The notes beneath the pieces are model-generated. The model was not told where the DNA came from, searched no databases, and saw only the letters and a list, made by a program, of their open reading frames with translations. From contig JAVBOP010000125.1 of NCBI GenBank assembly GCA_031550405.1, positions 1-20,493 on the forward strand: a DNA stretch of 20,493 nucleotides, written 5' to 3'. Made by a program: the position numbers and the translations under genes. Source of the DNA: JAVBOP01 sp031550405 (GTDB lineage Bacteria; Bacteroidota; Ignavibacteria; Kapaibacteriales; UBA2268). Every line of letters starts with the position of its first letter. Position 1 is the stretch's first letter. This document shows positions 13,281-20,493 of the stretch, one piece after another.

Positions 13281-16200
13281 ATGTCAATAAAAATAAAAGC
13301 AGGCGCATTGCATATCGTGCTATATATGCTGGTGGTGTGCGTTGCGGGCATGGGCAATATGTATGCAGCCGGCAGCGAATCGGATATAACAGTCCACCAC
13401 TCGGACACAGATTATATTAGCTTGTCGTACTATCCGCATGTTGATAGAATTGATACGGTTAGCATTGATGGCAACACATATATATTACCTAAAATAAATA
13501 ATACCTATTTCGATTTTTCCAATTATGGAGCGCCGATAGAAAGCAAAAGAGCTATCGCTATAACCGTTCCATCGCCAAGCGCATTTAGTATTGAGAGTTA
13601 CGAGGTTGTATCCATAAATATGCTTCAGGGCACTGTTGCCCCGGTTCCTACCGCTATATTTGACAACACAGCTTCGGAACAATATATCATTAATGAAAAA
13701 AAATTCATAAACCATACGGCTTCGGAATGGATTAAAGTGGCTTACTCCGGTGTATCTGCTTCAAGGCATATTGCGCATATCATACTGGCTGCTTCTGTGT
13801 ATGATGCAGGCAACCACAATATTTCAATACCCGAAAGGATAGATGTGGTTGTGCGCTTCAACGCCAAGCCGGGCATGATCAAGCGCTATACGGCTGATAG
13901 AGGCGACCTGCCATTAACGATAAACCATGCAGAAACCAAAGGCTGGCGAATAGACAGGTCGGCTGAAAGGCTGCTATCGAACAGCCAGAACCTGAATGAC
14001 CTTAGCAATGGCTCATGGTGGCGGCTCAAAATACCGAGCGAAGGCATATACAAAATAACCGCTGCTGAGCTGTCGGCGGCCGGATGCAACGTGCCTAAAG
14101 ACAAGATTGGCACTGTAAAGATATTTGGTGCAAGCGGTATGCCGCTGAGCGAAAGGGTGACTGATGGCAATAAAAATTTAATGAATGAGCAGGACATTAT
14201 TGTTAAAACCAATGCCGACGGCAGTCTGGAAAGCGTTATATTCTATGCGTCAGGTCCTTCGGGGCTTGTTCGCTGGAAGTCGCCGAATTATAAAGCACCT
14301 ACCCACTATCTGAATGATATGGATAATAACAATTATTACCTTATAACCTATGGCGGCAGCGAAGGAAAGCGGGCGGCGCCAATGCCCAATCCGGAAGCGG
14401 AAGCACAGTATAAGCCTGTTTATTATATGGCATCACTGTACCACGAAAAGGATAATTTGATGCCGTCGGAACAATTCGGTGGCGGCAGGATATGGTTTGA
14501 CACTCAAATATTAGGCTCAAAGGTAGATATATTACACGATTTGGTGCGCGACAAGGAAGACATACTGTACTTTGTATCGCTTGCTCACAAATCGCCGACT
14601 ACTCAAACATTTACCATATATCAAAATAAGGATAAGCTGGGCAATGTCAAGCTTACCGCAGCATCAGAGAATGCAAGGATGTCGCAGCAGTATTTCAGCT
14701 ATCCGTCAAGCGGCATCGGCTCGGATAACAGGAGCACTCTGAATTTTGAATATTCCTCTACAACCTCGACACCATACTTTGATTTTTACGAGGTGCATTA
14801 TCCCCGTTCGTTTGTGCCTGTAGATAATGAGATAACCTTCTTCACAGACACTCTTGACAGCGGTATAACTGAATATACCATTAACGGCTTTACTTCTGAG
14901 ATATATGGCTTTGATGTAACGGATATGTCCAATCCCAAGCTGTTGACCAATAAGGCAACTACAGGCAGTTTCTTTACATTCAAATCGGACAATACGGATT
15001 ATACCAAGAAATATAAGCGGTTTTTTGTAGCCTCCAAAATGAATACGCCTGCCATAGAGAGTATAACACTGAGCAATTTAAGAGGCAGAAATGACAATGC
15101 CGATGTTATTGTTATCACTAACCAGCTGCTGAAAGAGTCAGCAGAAAAATATGCCAAATACCGCTCTGCACAAAGCAATCTGAACACCATTGTCGTTACT
15201 TTGGAAGAGATATATAATGAATTTTCCCACAGCCGCACCGATTTAACTGCCATAAGGGATTACGTCCAGTACTGCTATAACAATTGGAATATAGCTCCAG
15301 AATATGTGGTATTATGGGGATTAGGGCATTTTGACTATAGAGGTATATCCTACAAAGCGACCAATTTTATTCCAGCGTATGAAAGATACAGCAGTATTGA
15401 CAACATACTTGCTGGCAATGAGGTGTCATATTTCATAGAAATGGTTGGGAGAGAGGTGCTGCTCTCCGACGGGCAATCATGCTTTGCCACCGATGACCAC
15501 TATTCCTGCATCGATGGCGATGACCTGTTCCCTGACATTGCCATAGGCAGAATACCAATCGCAAGCAACAAACAGGGCGAAGATTATATTGCCAAGCTGA
15601 ATAGTTATGAGAACCATTCCGATAACAGCAACTGGCGGAACAATATAGTGCTGTTTGCAGATGACCCGTGGAAAGAAGGCGCATTTGAAGGAAGCAGTTA
15701 CCACCATGGTGATGCGGAAAGCGTTGCAAGTACCATTCCCGATGATTTTTACAAAACAAAGATATACGGTGTGGCGTATCCTGTCGTCAGAAGTGCCGGA
15801 GCAAGGCGTATGCCCAAAGCGACCGAAGAACTGCTAACCGCAACAAATGTAAACGGCGGCTCGGTGCTATTTTTCACAGGTCATGGCAATCCGAGGTTAT
15901 TAACACATGAACAGGTGTTCAATAGAGACGAAACTATAAACATGTTCACCAATGATAACAAGCTGTTCTATTTTATGGCGTCGTCATGCGAAGTAGGCAG
16001 ATTTGATATGACAGGCTCGACCAACTGCATAGGCACAGAAATAGTAAGAGTGCCAAAAGTGGGCGCTATAGCGTCATTGACTGCAACACGCGTATCGAGT
16101 ATTCAGTCAAACAATATCTTTTTCATGGGAGTATTTAGAAATCTGTTCAATAGAGATGAAATGGGCAACTATATCTCTATCGGCGAAAACAGCATGCTGG

Positions 16201-17390
16201 CTAAGTCAAGAATTTATTATAGCACTGAACCCAGTGCAGAGGCACAAATGTATGTGCTGTTAGGCGATCCAACCCTGCGGCTGGTATATCCCAATTCTTT
16301 GGTAAAGCTGGAGAGCATAAATGACGAACCTGTAACTGAAGAGACAAATACCATTAAGGCACAGGCTCTTTCAAAATTGCATATAAAAGGCAGCATAAAC
16401 GATAGCAAAACAGGCAGCTTAATGGAAAATTTCAATGGCAGTGTGATAATAACTCTTAATGAAGCCAATTTTGATGCCAATATCATTGGCGAAGGCAATT
16501 ATACGCATACTTTCGTTCAAAATGGCGCAACATTAACCAAAAGTGCATTCCCTGTAAAAAATGGCATGTTTTCTGCTGAATTTGTTATACCGGGAGATAT
16601 CAGCTTTTCAGATAAGAACGCAGTGCTATATCTATATGCTTTTTCTGAGGACAGCATATATGCCAAAGGTTCATGCAACAAGCTGTTCATTGATGGCATA
16701 TCAGCGCAGATTTCCAATGACGGCAATGGACCCGATATAGATATATATCTGGACAGCAAGGATTTTCGCGCTGGCGATTTGGTCAGCAAAAAGCCGATGC
16801 TTCTTGTGCAGCTTGAAGATGAAACCGGAATTAATGCCACAGGTCTTGGCATAGGACACAAGATAGAAGCGTGGATTGACGACAATCCCAATCCTGTTGA
16901 CTTGACGCACCGGTTTAATTTCTCATTGGAAAAATCAACCGCAGGAACGGTTACCCAGCGATTGACCGATTTGCAGCCGGGACAGCACAAAATCAAAATA
17001 CGTGCTTGGGATGTCTTTAACAACCATTCCATTGCTGAATCCTATTTCACAATCCCGGGCGATAACGATGAGCAAATAATAAGCGTAGACTTGTATCCTA
17101 ATCCGGCAAATCAAGGTGAAGAGCAAAATATTATCATTAAATTCAACATAAATCCGCCTGTAGTTTGCGAGCTTGCGATTTTTGATGCCGCCGGCAACGA
17201 GGTGCAAATGCTGCCGGAAGCCGGCAATATACAAATACTGACAAATACAATGTATTCTATTCCGCTGAATCTTGTTGCAAACAGACAGCTGATGAGCAGC
17301 GGAAGCTATTATTACAGAATAAGATATTCGTTTAACGGTAATAAAACAACGAATGAAAAATTTGGAATATTAGGCACAATTCTAAATTAA
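13281..17390 (+). CDS. porU: T9SS sortase, C25 cysteine protease family
   Basis: 1369 residues. PorU is the surface sortase of the type IX secretion system: it removes the C-terminal sorting domain from cargo and attaches an anchor. A signal peptide (MSIKIKAGALHIVLYMLVV, cut near residue 30) leads to an N-terminal beta-rich region, with GSWWRLKIPSEGIYKI starting the usual segment near residue 245. The gingipain-type domain spans about residues 605-1005: ADVIVITN, TDDHYSCIDGD followed by DIAIGRIP, FTGHGN with catalytic H868, SSCEVGRFD with catalytic C903, and LLGDPTLRLVYP at its end. The final ~100 residues (from VDLYPNPA, about 1268) look like a FlgD-type immunoglobulin fold. It is longer than Porphyromonas PorU (about 1160). 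GAGG precedes the ATG. The adjacency to porV, as in Porphyromonas, strongly supports the role. Confidence 0.92.
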   Translation: MSIKIKAGALHIVLYMLVVCVAGMGNMYAAGSESDITVHHSDTDYISLSYYPHVDRIDTVSIDGNTYILPKINNTYFDFSNYGAPIESKRAIAITVPSPSAFSIESYEVVSINMLQGTVAPVPTAIFDNTASEQYIINEKKFINHTASEWIKVAYSGVSASRHIAHIILAASVYDAGNHNISIPERIDVVVRFNAKPGMIKRYTADRGDLPLTINHAETKGWRIDRSAERLLSNSQNLNDLSNGSWWRLKIPSEGIYKITAAELSAAGCNVPKDKIGTVKIFGASGMPLSERVTDGNKNLMNEQDIIVKTNADGSLESVIFYASGPSGLVRWKSPNYKAPTHYLNDMDNNNYYLITYGGSEGKRAAPMPNPEAEAQYKPVYYMASLYHEKDNLMPSEQFGGGRIWFDTQILGSKVDILHDLVRDKEDILYFVSLAHKSPTTQTFTIYQNKDKLGNVKLTAASENARMSQQYFSYPSSGIGSDNRSTLNFEYSSTTSTPYFDFYEVHYPRSFVPVDNEITFFTDTLDSGITEYTINGFTSEIYGFDVTDMSNPKLLTNKATTGSFFTFKSDNTDYTKKYKRFFVASKMNTPAIESITLSNLRGRNDNADVIVITNQLLKESAEKYAKYRSAQSNLNTIVVTLEEIYNEFSHSRTDLTAIRDYVQYCYNNWNIAPEYVVLWGLGHFDYRGISYKATNFIPAYERYSSIDNILAGNEVSYFIEMVGREVLLSDGQSCFATDDHYSCIDGDDLFPDIAIGRIPIASNKQGEDYIAKLNSYENHSDNSNWRNNIVLFADDPWKEGAFEGSSYHHGDAESVASTIPDDFYKTKIYGVAYPVVRSAGARRMPKATEELLTATNVNGGSVLFFTGHGNPRLLTHEQVFNRDETINMFTNDNKLFYFMASSCEVGRFDMTGSTNCIGTEIVRVPKVGAIASLTATRVSSIQSNNIFFMGVFRNLFNRDEMGNYISIGENSMLAKSRIYYSTEPSAEAQMYVLLGDPTLRLVYPNSLVKLESINDEPVTEETNTIKAQALSKLHIKGSINDSKTGSLMENFNGSVIITLNEANFDANIIGEGNYTHTFVQNGATLTKSAFPVKNGMFSAEFVIPGDISFSDKNAVLYLYAFSEDSIYAKGSCNKLFIDGISAQISNDGNGPDIDIYLDSKDFRAGDLVSKKPMLLVQLEDETGINATGLGIGHKIEAWIDDNPNPVDLTHRFNFSLEKSTAGTVTQRLTDLQPGQHKIKIRAWDVFNNHSIAESYFTIPGDNDEQIISVDLYPNPANQGEEQNIIIKFNINPPVVCELAIFDAAGNEVQMLPEAGNIQILTNTMYSIPLNLVANRQLMSSGSYYYRIRYSFNGNKTTNEKFGILGTILN
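13691..13711 (+). repeat. TTCATAAA octamer inside porU, copy 9
   Basis: TTAATGAAAAAAAATTCATA plus AA, inside the coding sequence. It is the only exact octamer within a gene and may be chance, although its A-rich left flank resembles copies 7 and 8. Confidence 0.3.
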
Positions 17391-17420
17391 AATATAAATA
17401 TATCGATTAAAAATGCCTAT

Positions 17421-17498
17421 ATTAGCATTGCTAATAAGCTCAAAGCATGATTAAAGTTGAGCATAAACAAGTACAATTATGATTTTTTTTTCATAATT
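17421..17498 (+). other. Three small inverted repeats between porU and porV
   Basis: ATTAGC-ATT-GCTAAT at 17421-17435, GCTCAA and TTGAGC at 17438-17443 and 17457-17462, and AATTATGA and TCATAATT around eight T at 17475-17498. None has the T-run of a full terminator. They may trim or attenuate the porU-porV transcript, or be incidental to AT-rich sequence. Confidence 0.35.
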
Positions 17499-17566
17499 TG
17501 CTATATACAACACAAATATTGATTAATATTATTTAAAAAGTAAATAGGAAAATTGGAGGAATTTTG

Positions 17567-18655
17567 ATGAAATCCAAAGGCAAAAAAATAATTTTTGCGA
17601 TATTAATGACAACTGTTTTTTATTCTGTGCCGCTGTTCTCGCAAGCCGGTGGTTCTTCTGTGCCATTTCTTAGAATTGCACCTGATGCAAGATCAAGCGG
17701 CATGGGAGAAACCGGAGTCGCCATTGCCGACGATGCCAATGCCGTCTACTGGAATCCTGCTGGACTTGGTTTTCTTTCTTTTTCTAATCCCGGCGATGAA
17801 TTTAACGAGCCTGAAACATATAAACAGTTGGCGCTTTCTTATTCGCCATGGCTGCCTCAATTTAAGGCGGATTTGTATTATAGCAATGCTACTTATGCTC
17901 AGTATGTAGAAAGCCTTGGCGGCACTGTGGCGGTAAATTTTATGTTTATGAATCTTGGTTCATTTCAAAGAACAACTTCAACCGGGCAGGTTCTCAATAA
18001 ATTTAATTCCAACGAGTTTGCGCTCGCCGCTTACTACGGTATGGAAATATCAGAAGATTTGAGTTTGGGTGGTGGATTGAAATATATCCGTTCCAATTTA
18101 ACTCCTGCAACGCAAGACCAGGAAGCTGGTGCTGGAAATTCAGGTGCTTTAGATATAGGTTTACTTTGGAAACCTAAAGACCTTTGGATATTTAAAGATA
18201 ACTTTTCAGCCGGTTTCAACTTGCAAAACGTTGGACCAAAAATTACTTACATCAGTGAATCCGATCCATTGCCTACAAATTTGAAATTTGGCGTTGCATA
18301 TACTGCATATAAAGATGAATTTAACGATTTGAAAGTTGCTATTGATTTTCAAAAACTGCTTGTAAAAAGGGATTCTGCAGGCGGCTCCGACCCAGTGCCA
18401 CTTTCTTTAATCACGGCTTGGAGTAACCCCGGCATCGAGTTTTCTATCGGCGCAGAATACTGGTATGAAAAAGTTTTCGCTTTTAGAGCAGGATATTTCA
18501 CAGAACCTTCATCTCTTGGAGGACGGCAATTCTGGAATCTTGGAGCAAGTGTGCGTTACAAAATCTTCCAATTAGATTTTGGCTACATTTTGACCATTGA
18601 GGAAAGCAATCCTCTCGCCAACACGATGCGCTTCTCCTTACTCATCAACTTTTAA
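17567..18655 (+). CDS. porV: T9SS outer-membrane protein PorV
   Basis: 362 residues. PorV is an outer-membrane beta-barrel that shuttles cargo from the T9SS translocon to the PorU sortase. The start is the ATG at 17567, with GGAGGA six bases before it; a TTG at 17564 in the same frame is not needed. A signal peptide ends near FSQ (residue 26). The family signature follows at once: FLRIAPDARSSGMGETGVAIADDANAVYWNPAGL. The rest alternates aromatic beta strands and turns (KADLYYSNATYAQY, LSLGGGLKYIRSNL, FSIGAEYWYEKVFAFRAGY) and ends in MRFSLLINF, the aromatic-terminated last strand of barrel proteins. It stands 176 bases after porU and ahead of a strong terminator. PorQ-like members share the signature, but adjacency to porU favours PorV. 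Confidence 0.88.
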   Translation: MKSKGKKIIFAILMTTVFYSVPLFSQAGGSSVPFLRIAPDARSSGMGETGVAIADDANAVYWNPAGLGFLSFSNPGDEFNEPETYKQLALSYSPWLPQFKADLYYSNATYAQYVESLGGTVAVNFMFMNLGSFQRTTSTGQVLNKFNSNEFALAAYYGMEISEDLSLGGGLKYIRSNLTPATQDQEAGAGNSGALDIGLLWKPKDLWIFKDNFSAGFNLQNVGPKITYISESDPLPTNLKFGVAYTAYKDEFNDLKVAIDFQKLLVKRDSAGGSDPVPLSLITAWSNPGIEFSIGAEYWYEKVFAFRAGYFTEPSSLGGRQFWNLGASVRYKIFQLDFGYILTIEESNPLANTMRFSLLINF

Positions 18656-18658
18656 AGC

Positions 18659-18693
18659 AATAGCGGTTTTCACACCGCTATTATTTTTTTTTT
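18659..18693 (+). terminator. Strong terminator after porV
   Basis: AATAGCGGT (18659-18667) pairs with ACCGCTATT (18674-18682) across a 6-base loop, then A and a run of ten T. It begins three bases after the porV stop. Confidence 0.9.
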
Positions 18694-18737
18694 GCAAACC
18701 CATTCCTCAACATACCACCGTTGGGATTATATTTTTT

Positions 18738-19619
18738 TTATTTTTTGATTGACTGCAAGGCGAAATTATACTTTTCTAATGTTTTAGTTATAACTGCTTG
18801 AGGCAATGCCGGCGGCGGAGGCTGCTTGTTCCAATTGCTGCTTTCGAGATAATCACGCAAAACCTGCTTGTCAAAATTTATTTGCGGCTTGCCGGGTGCA
18901 TAATCTGAAATTAACCAGAAACGCGACGAATCGGGAGTTAATGCCTCATCTATTAAAATAATTTCATTATTATTGTCTACACCAAATTCAAATTTAGTGT
19001 CTGCCAGAATAATTCCATTCTCATACAGGTATCTATAAGCAAAATCATATAATTGCAAAGAATATTGACATACGCGAGATGCAATATCGGCACCAACTGT
19101 TTTTTGCGCTGCTTCAAAATCAATATTCTCATCGTGTCCTGTTTCGGCTTTGGTCGATGGAGTAAAAATCGGCTCTGGCAGCTTCTGATATTCGACTAAT
19201 CCTGCAGGAAGCTCCACACCACATATTTTTCCTGTTTGCTGATATTCTTTCCAACCTGAACCCGCAATATAGCCTCTAACAACACATTCCAACAGTATCG
19301 GTTTACTTTTGGTAACAAGCATTGAACGACCGGCAAGCTCGCTATGGTATTTCTGGCAGATAGCAGGGAATTGTTTTATGTCAGAAGAAATAAAATGATT
19401 TTTAATAATATGTTTTGTTCTCTCAAACCAAAATTCGGAAACCTGCGTAAGTATTTTGCCTTTATCAGGAATTGGTTCATTCATGACAACATCAAAAGCA
19501 GAAATACGATCGGAAGCAACAAAAAGCAATGTATCGCCAAGTTCATATACATCGCGCACTTTGCCTCGACGGAATAGCTTTATATCTTGAAAATTTGTAC
19601 TAAATATGGCATTCATCAT
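18738..19619 (-). CDS. purC: SAICAR synthetase
   Basis: 293 residues. Phosphoribosylaminoimidazole-succinocarboxamide synthase joins aspartate to CAIR with ATP, a late step in de novo purine synthesis, in the cytoplasm. Motifs run in family order: RRGKVRDVYELG at about 17-28 (ATP-binding loop), VASDRISAFDVV, PIPDKGKILTQVSEFWF, LECVVRGYIAGSGWKEYQ, PSTKAETGHDENI, LADTKFEFG and LIDEALTPDSSRFW. The length matches the longer PurC class of about 290-300 residues. Two adjacent ATG codons (19619 and 19616) are both possible starts; there is no Shine-Dalgarno site. No other purine gene is nearby. A terminator upstream separates it from the barrel gene, yet no clear promoter box was found. Confidence 0.97.
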   Translation of the reverse strand: MMNAIFSTNFQDIKLFRRGKVRDVYELGDTLLFVASDRISAFDVVMNEPIPDKGKILTQVSEFWFERTKHIIKNHFISSDIKQFPAICQKYHSELAGRSMLVTKSKPILLECVVRGYIAGSGWKEYQQTGKICGVELPAGLVEYQKLPEPIFTPSTKAETGHDENIDFEAAQKTVGADIASRVCQYSLQLYDFAYRYLYENGIILADTKFEFGVDNNNEIILIDEALTPDSSRFWLISDYAPGKPQINFDKQVLRDYLESSNWNKQPPPPALPQAVITKTLEKYNFALQSIKK

Positions 19620-19642
19620 AAACTATCATTAACAAATTAAAT

Positions 19643-19680
19643 AAAAAAAAGCTCATAAACTGTCAATTTACAAGCTTTTG
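19643..19680 (-). terminator. Terminator after the beta-barrel gene
   Basis: On the minus strand AAAAGCTTGTAAA pairs with TTTATGAGCTTTT through 13 pairs (two of them G-U) around a 7-base loop, followed by TTTT. It lies about 20 bases after the barrel gene's stop. Confidence 0.75.
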
Positions 19681-19697
19681 CATAGAGTTTGAATTAA

Positions 19698-20493
19698 TTA
19701 CAAGGCGAACGCATAACGCGCATCAAGCCCTATTTGCAATGGACTTACACGCCAATCGTAATCGGATGTCAAATTGGTTATACCGAAATTATAACAAAGC
19801 GAAGGAACTATATAAAATTTGGAACCTAATAATAATTCATATTGCACACCTGCTTTCAGGCCAAATCTAAAGGCTGAAGAATTTGGAATTTCGCCATCTT
19901 GAACCACTATTGTCCGATTGTTATTTTCCATAGGATAAGATGTTGTATCTTTAAATTGAGCATGATTCGGCTCCAACAAATTCCATGTCTGTTTCCAAGT
20001 TTTTGTTAAAGCAAAATCGAATGTAGGACCAGCAACCAAGCCAATACCAAAGCCCGGTATAGGATTGTATTTATACATTACTTCCAATGTAGCTACATCA
20101 TATTTTATATCAAGTTGATGATCGGTTGTCGTATAAATAATACTACCAGTTTCAGGATCACGCGCAGGATAGTTATCGCCATCAATTGTGGTGTTGCCCG
20201 GCATCATGTTATACAATGCACGTACAATGATGGCAGAATTTGAAGTTGCAGCATCTTTGCCCAATAAATATTCAAATGTCAGACCGACATAAAATCCAAG
20301 ACCATTTGCATTGTTAAAAGTAGGACAAAGCACGTCGCTGGAAAACGTTTTAACAGTCATCGAATGTCCTAATATATTCACACCAGCAGCCGGACCTATG
20401 TATATAGGAGTGGATTTGGCAGACGGGTCAAGCGGAGAGGCATAGTGTTTAATATTGCTGCCTCTTTGTGCACTGGCTGAATTGGATAGCAAA
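19698..20493 (-). CDS. Outer-membrane beta-barrel protein, 5' end cut by window edge
   Basis: 264 codons up to the right edge. The first visible residues, LLSNSASAQ, look like the end of a signal peptide, so the true start lies only a few codons beyond the window; the TTG at the edge is probably not the start. The mature part has glycine- and aromatic-rich strands alternating with polar loops (IYIGPAAGVNILGH, GLGFYVGLTFEYLLG, FGIGLVAGPTFDFALT, FRFGLKAGVQYELLLG, FYIVPSLCYNFG) and ends in IGLDARYAFAL. This fits a small barrel of the OmpA-N/PorT-like class found in Bacteroidota. No OmpA peptidoglycan-binding domain follows. Its function is unknown. Confidence 0.75.
   Translation of the reverse strand, partial: LLSNSASAQRGSNIKHYASPLDPSAKSTPIYIGPAAGVNILGHSMTVKTFSSDVLCPTFNNANGLGFYVGLTFEYLLGKDAATSNSAIIVRALYNMMPGNTTIDGDNYPARDPETGSIIYTTTDHQLDIKYDVATLEVMYKYNPIPGFGIGLVAGPTFDFALTKTWKQTWNLLEPNHAQFKDTTSYPMENNNRTIVVQDGEIPNSSAFRFGLKAGVQYELLLGSKFYIVPSLCYNFGITNLTSDYDWRVSPLQIGLDARYAFAL

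Noticed and set aside
15433..15837. Overlapping alternative frames of 60-108 codons in the porU catalytic region
   Set aside because: All lie inside the 1369-codon porU frame, which carries the conserved C25 protease motifs.
17564..17566. TTG start for porV
   Set aside because: The ATG three bases later has a GGAGGA site at the usual distance and gives a normal signal peptide.

Overview
The window looks like a chromosomal piece from a member of the Bacteroidota/Chlorobi (FCB) group. Four things point there: a type IX secretion (T9SS) gene pair porU-porV; promoters of the Bacteroidota type (TTTG-N19-TAnnTTTG, exact at 13027-13057); many starts without a Shine-Dalgarno site; and the order zapA, 6S RNA, RNase Y. 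I cannot resolve the lineage further from sequence alone. Genes are on both strands in small units. No tRNA, rRNA, phage, transposase or CRISPR array was seen.

Layout. 1-2399 (minus): a large YfhO-family membrane protein, open over the whole stretch and cut by the left edge. 2569-5023 (minus): a visibly AT-richer block with a secreted thioredoxin-like protein, a secreted propeller-like protein and a lipoprotein. 5217-7466 (plus): an NfeD-like protein, then an SLBB/Wza-type polysaccharide export protein. 7467-8078: a 600-base non-coding mosaic holding a 61-base direct repeat (59/61 identical), a 30-base inverted repeat, REP-like hairpins and what reads as the last ~30 codons of a T9SS C-terminal sorting domain.

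8079-9119 (plus): kdd, a lysine-fermentation dehydrogenase standing alone. 9203-10317 (plus): panD, overlapping by one base a stand-alone GlmU-type nucleotidyltransferase, closed by a terminator. 10556-12736 (minus): zapA, a 6S RNA whose two ends pair through a 12-bp stem, then rny. 13281-18655 (plus): porU and porV, behind a 540-base leader region with a consensus promoter and a large palindrome, closed by a strong terminator. 18738-19619 (minus): purC. 19698 to the right edge (minus): a partial outer-membrane beta-barrel protein.

How it fits together: many products serve the cell envelope (YfhO, SLBB export protein, lipoprotein, PorU/PorV, beta-barrel), and the rest is housekeeping (panD, purC, zapA, rny, 6S RNA). 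I do not see an unmistakable new multi-gene system. The most unexpected structure is non-coding: a ~20-base AT-rich element ending in TTCATAAA that recurs at least nine times, eight of them between genes, often just before a start codon or beside a promoter-like site.
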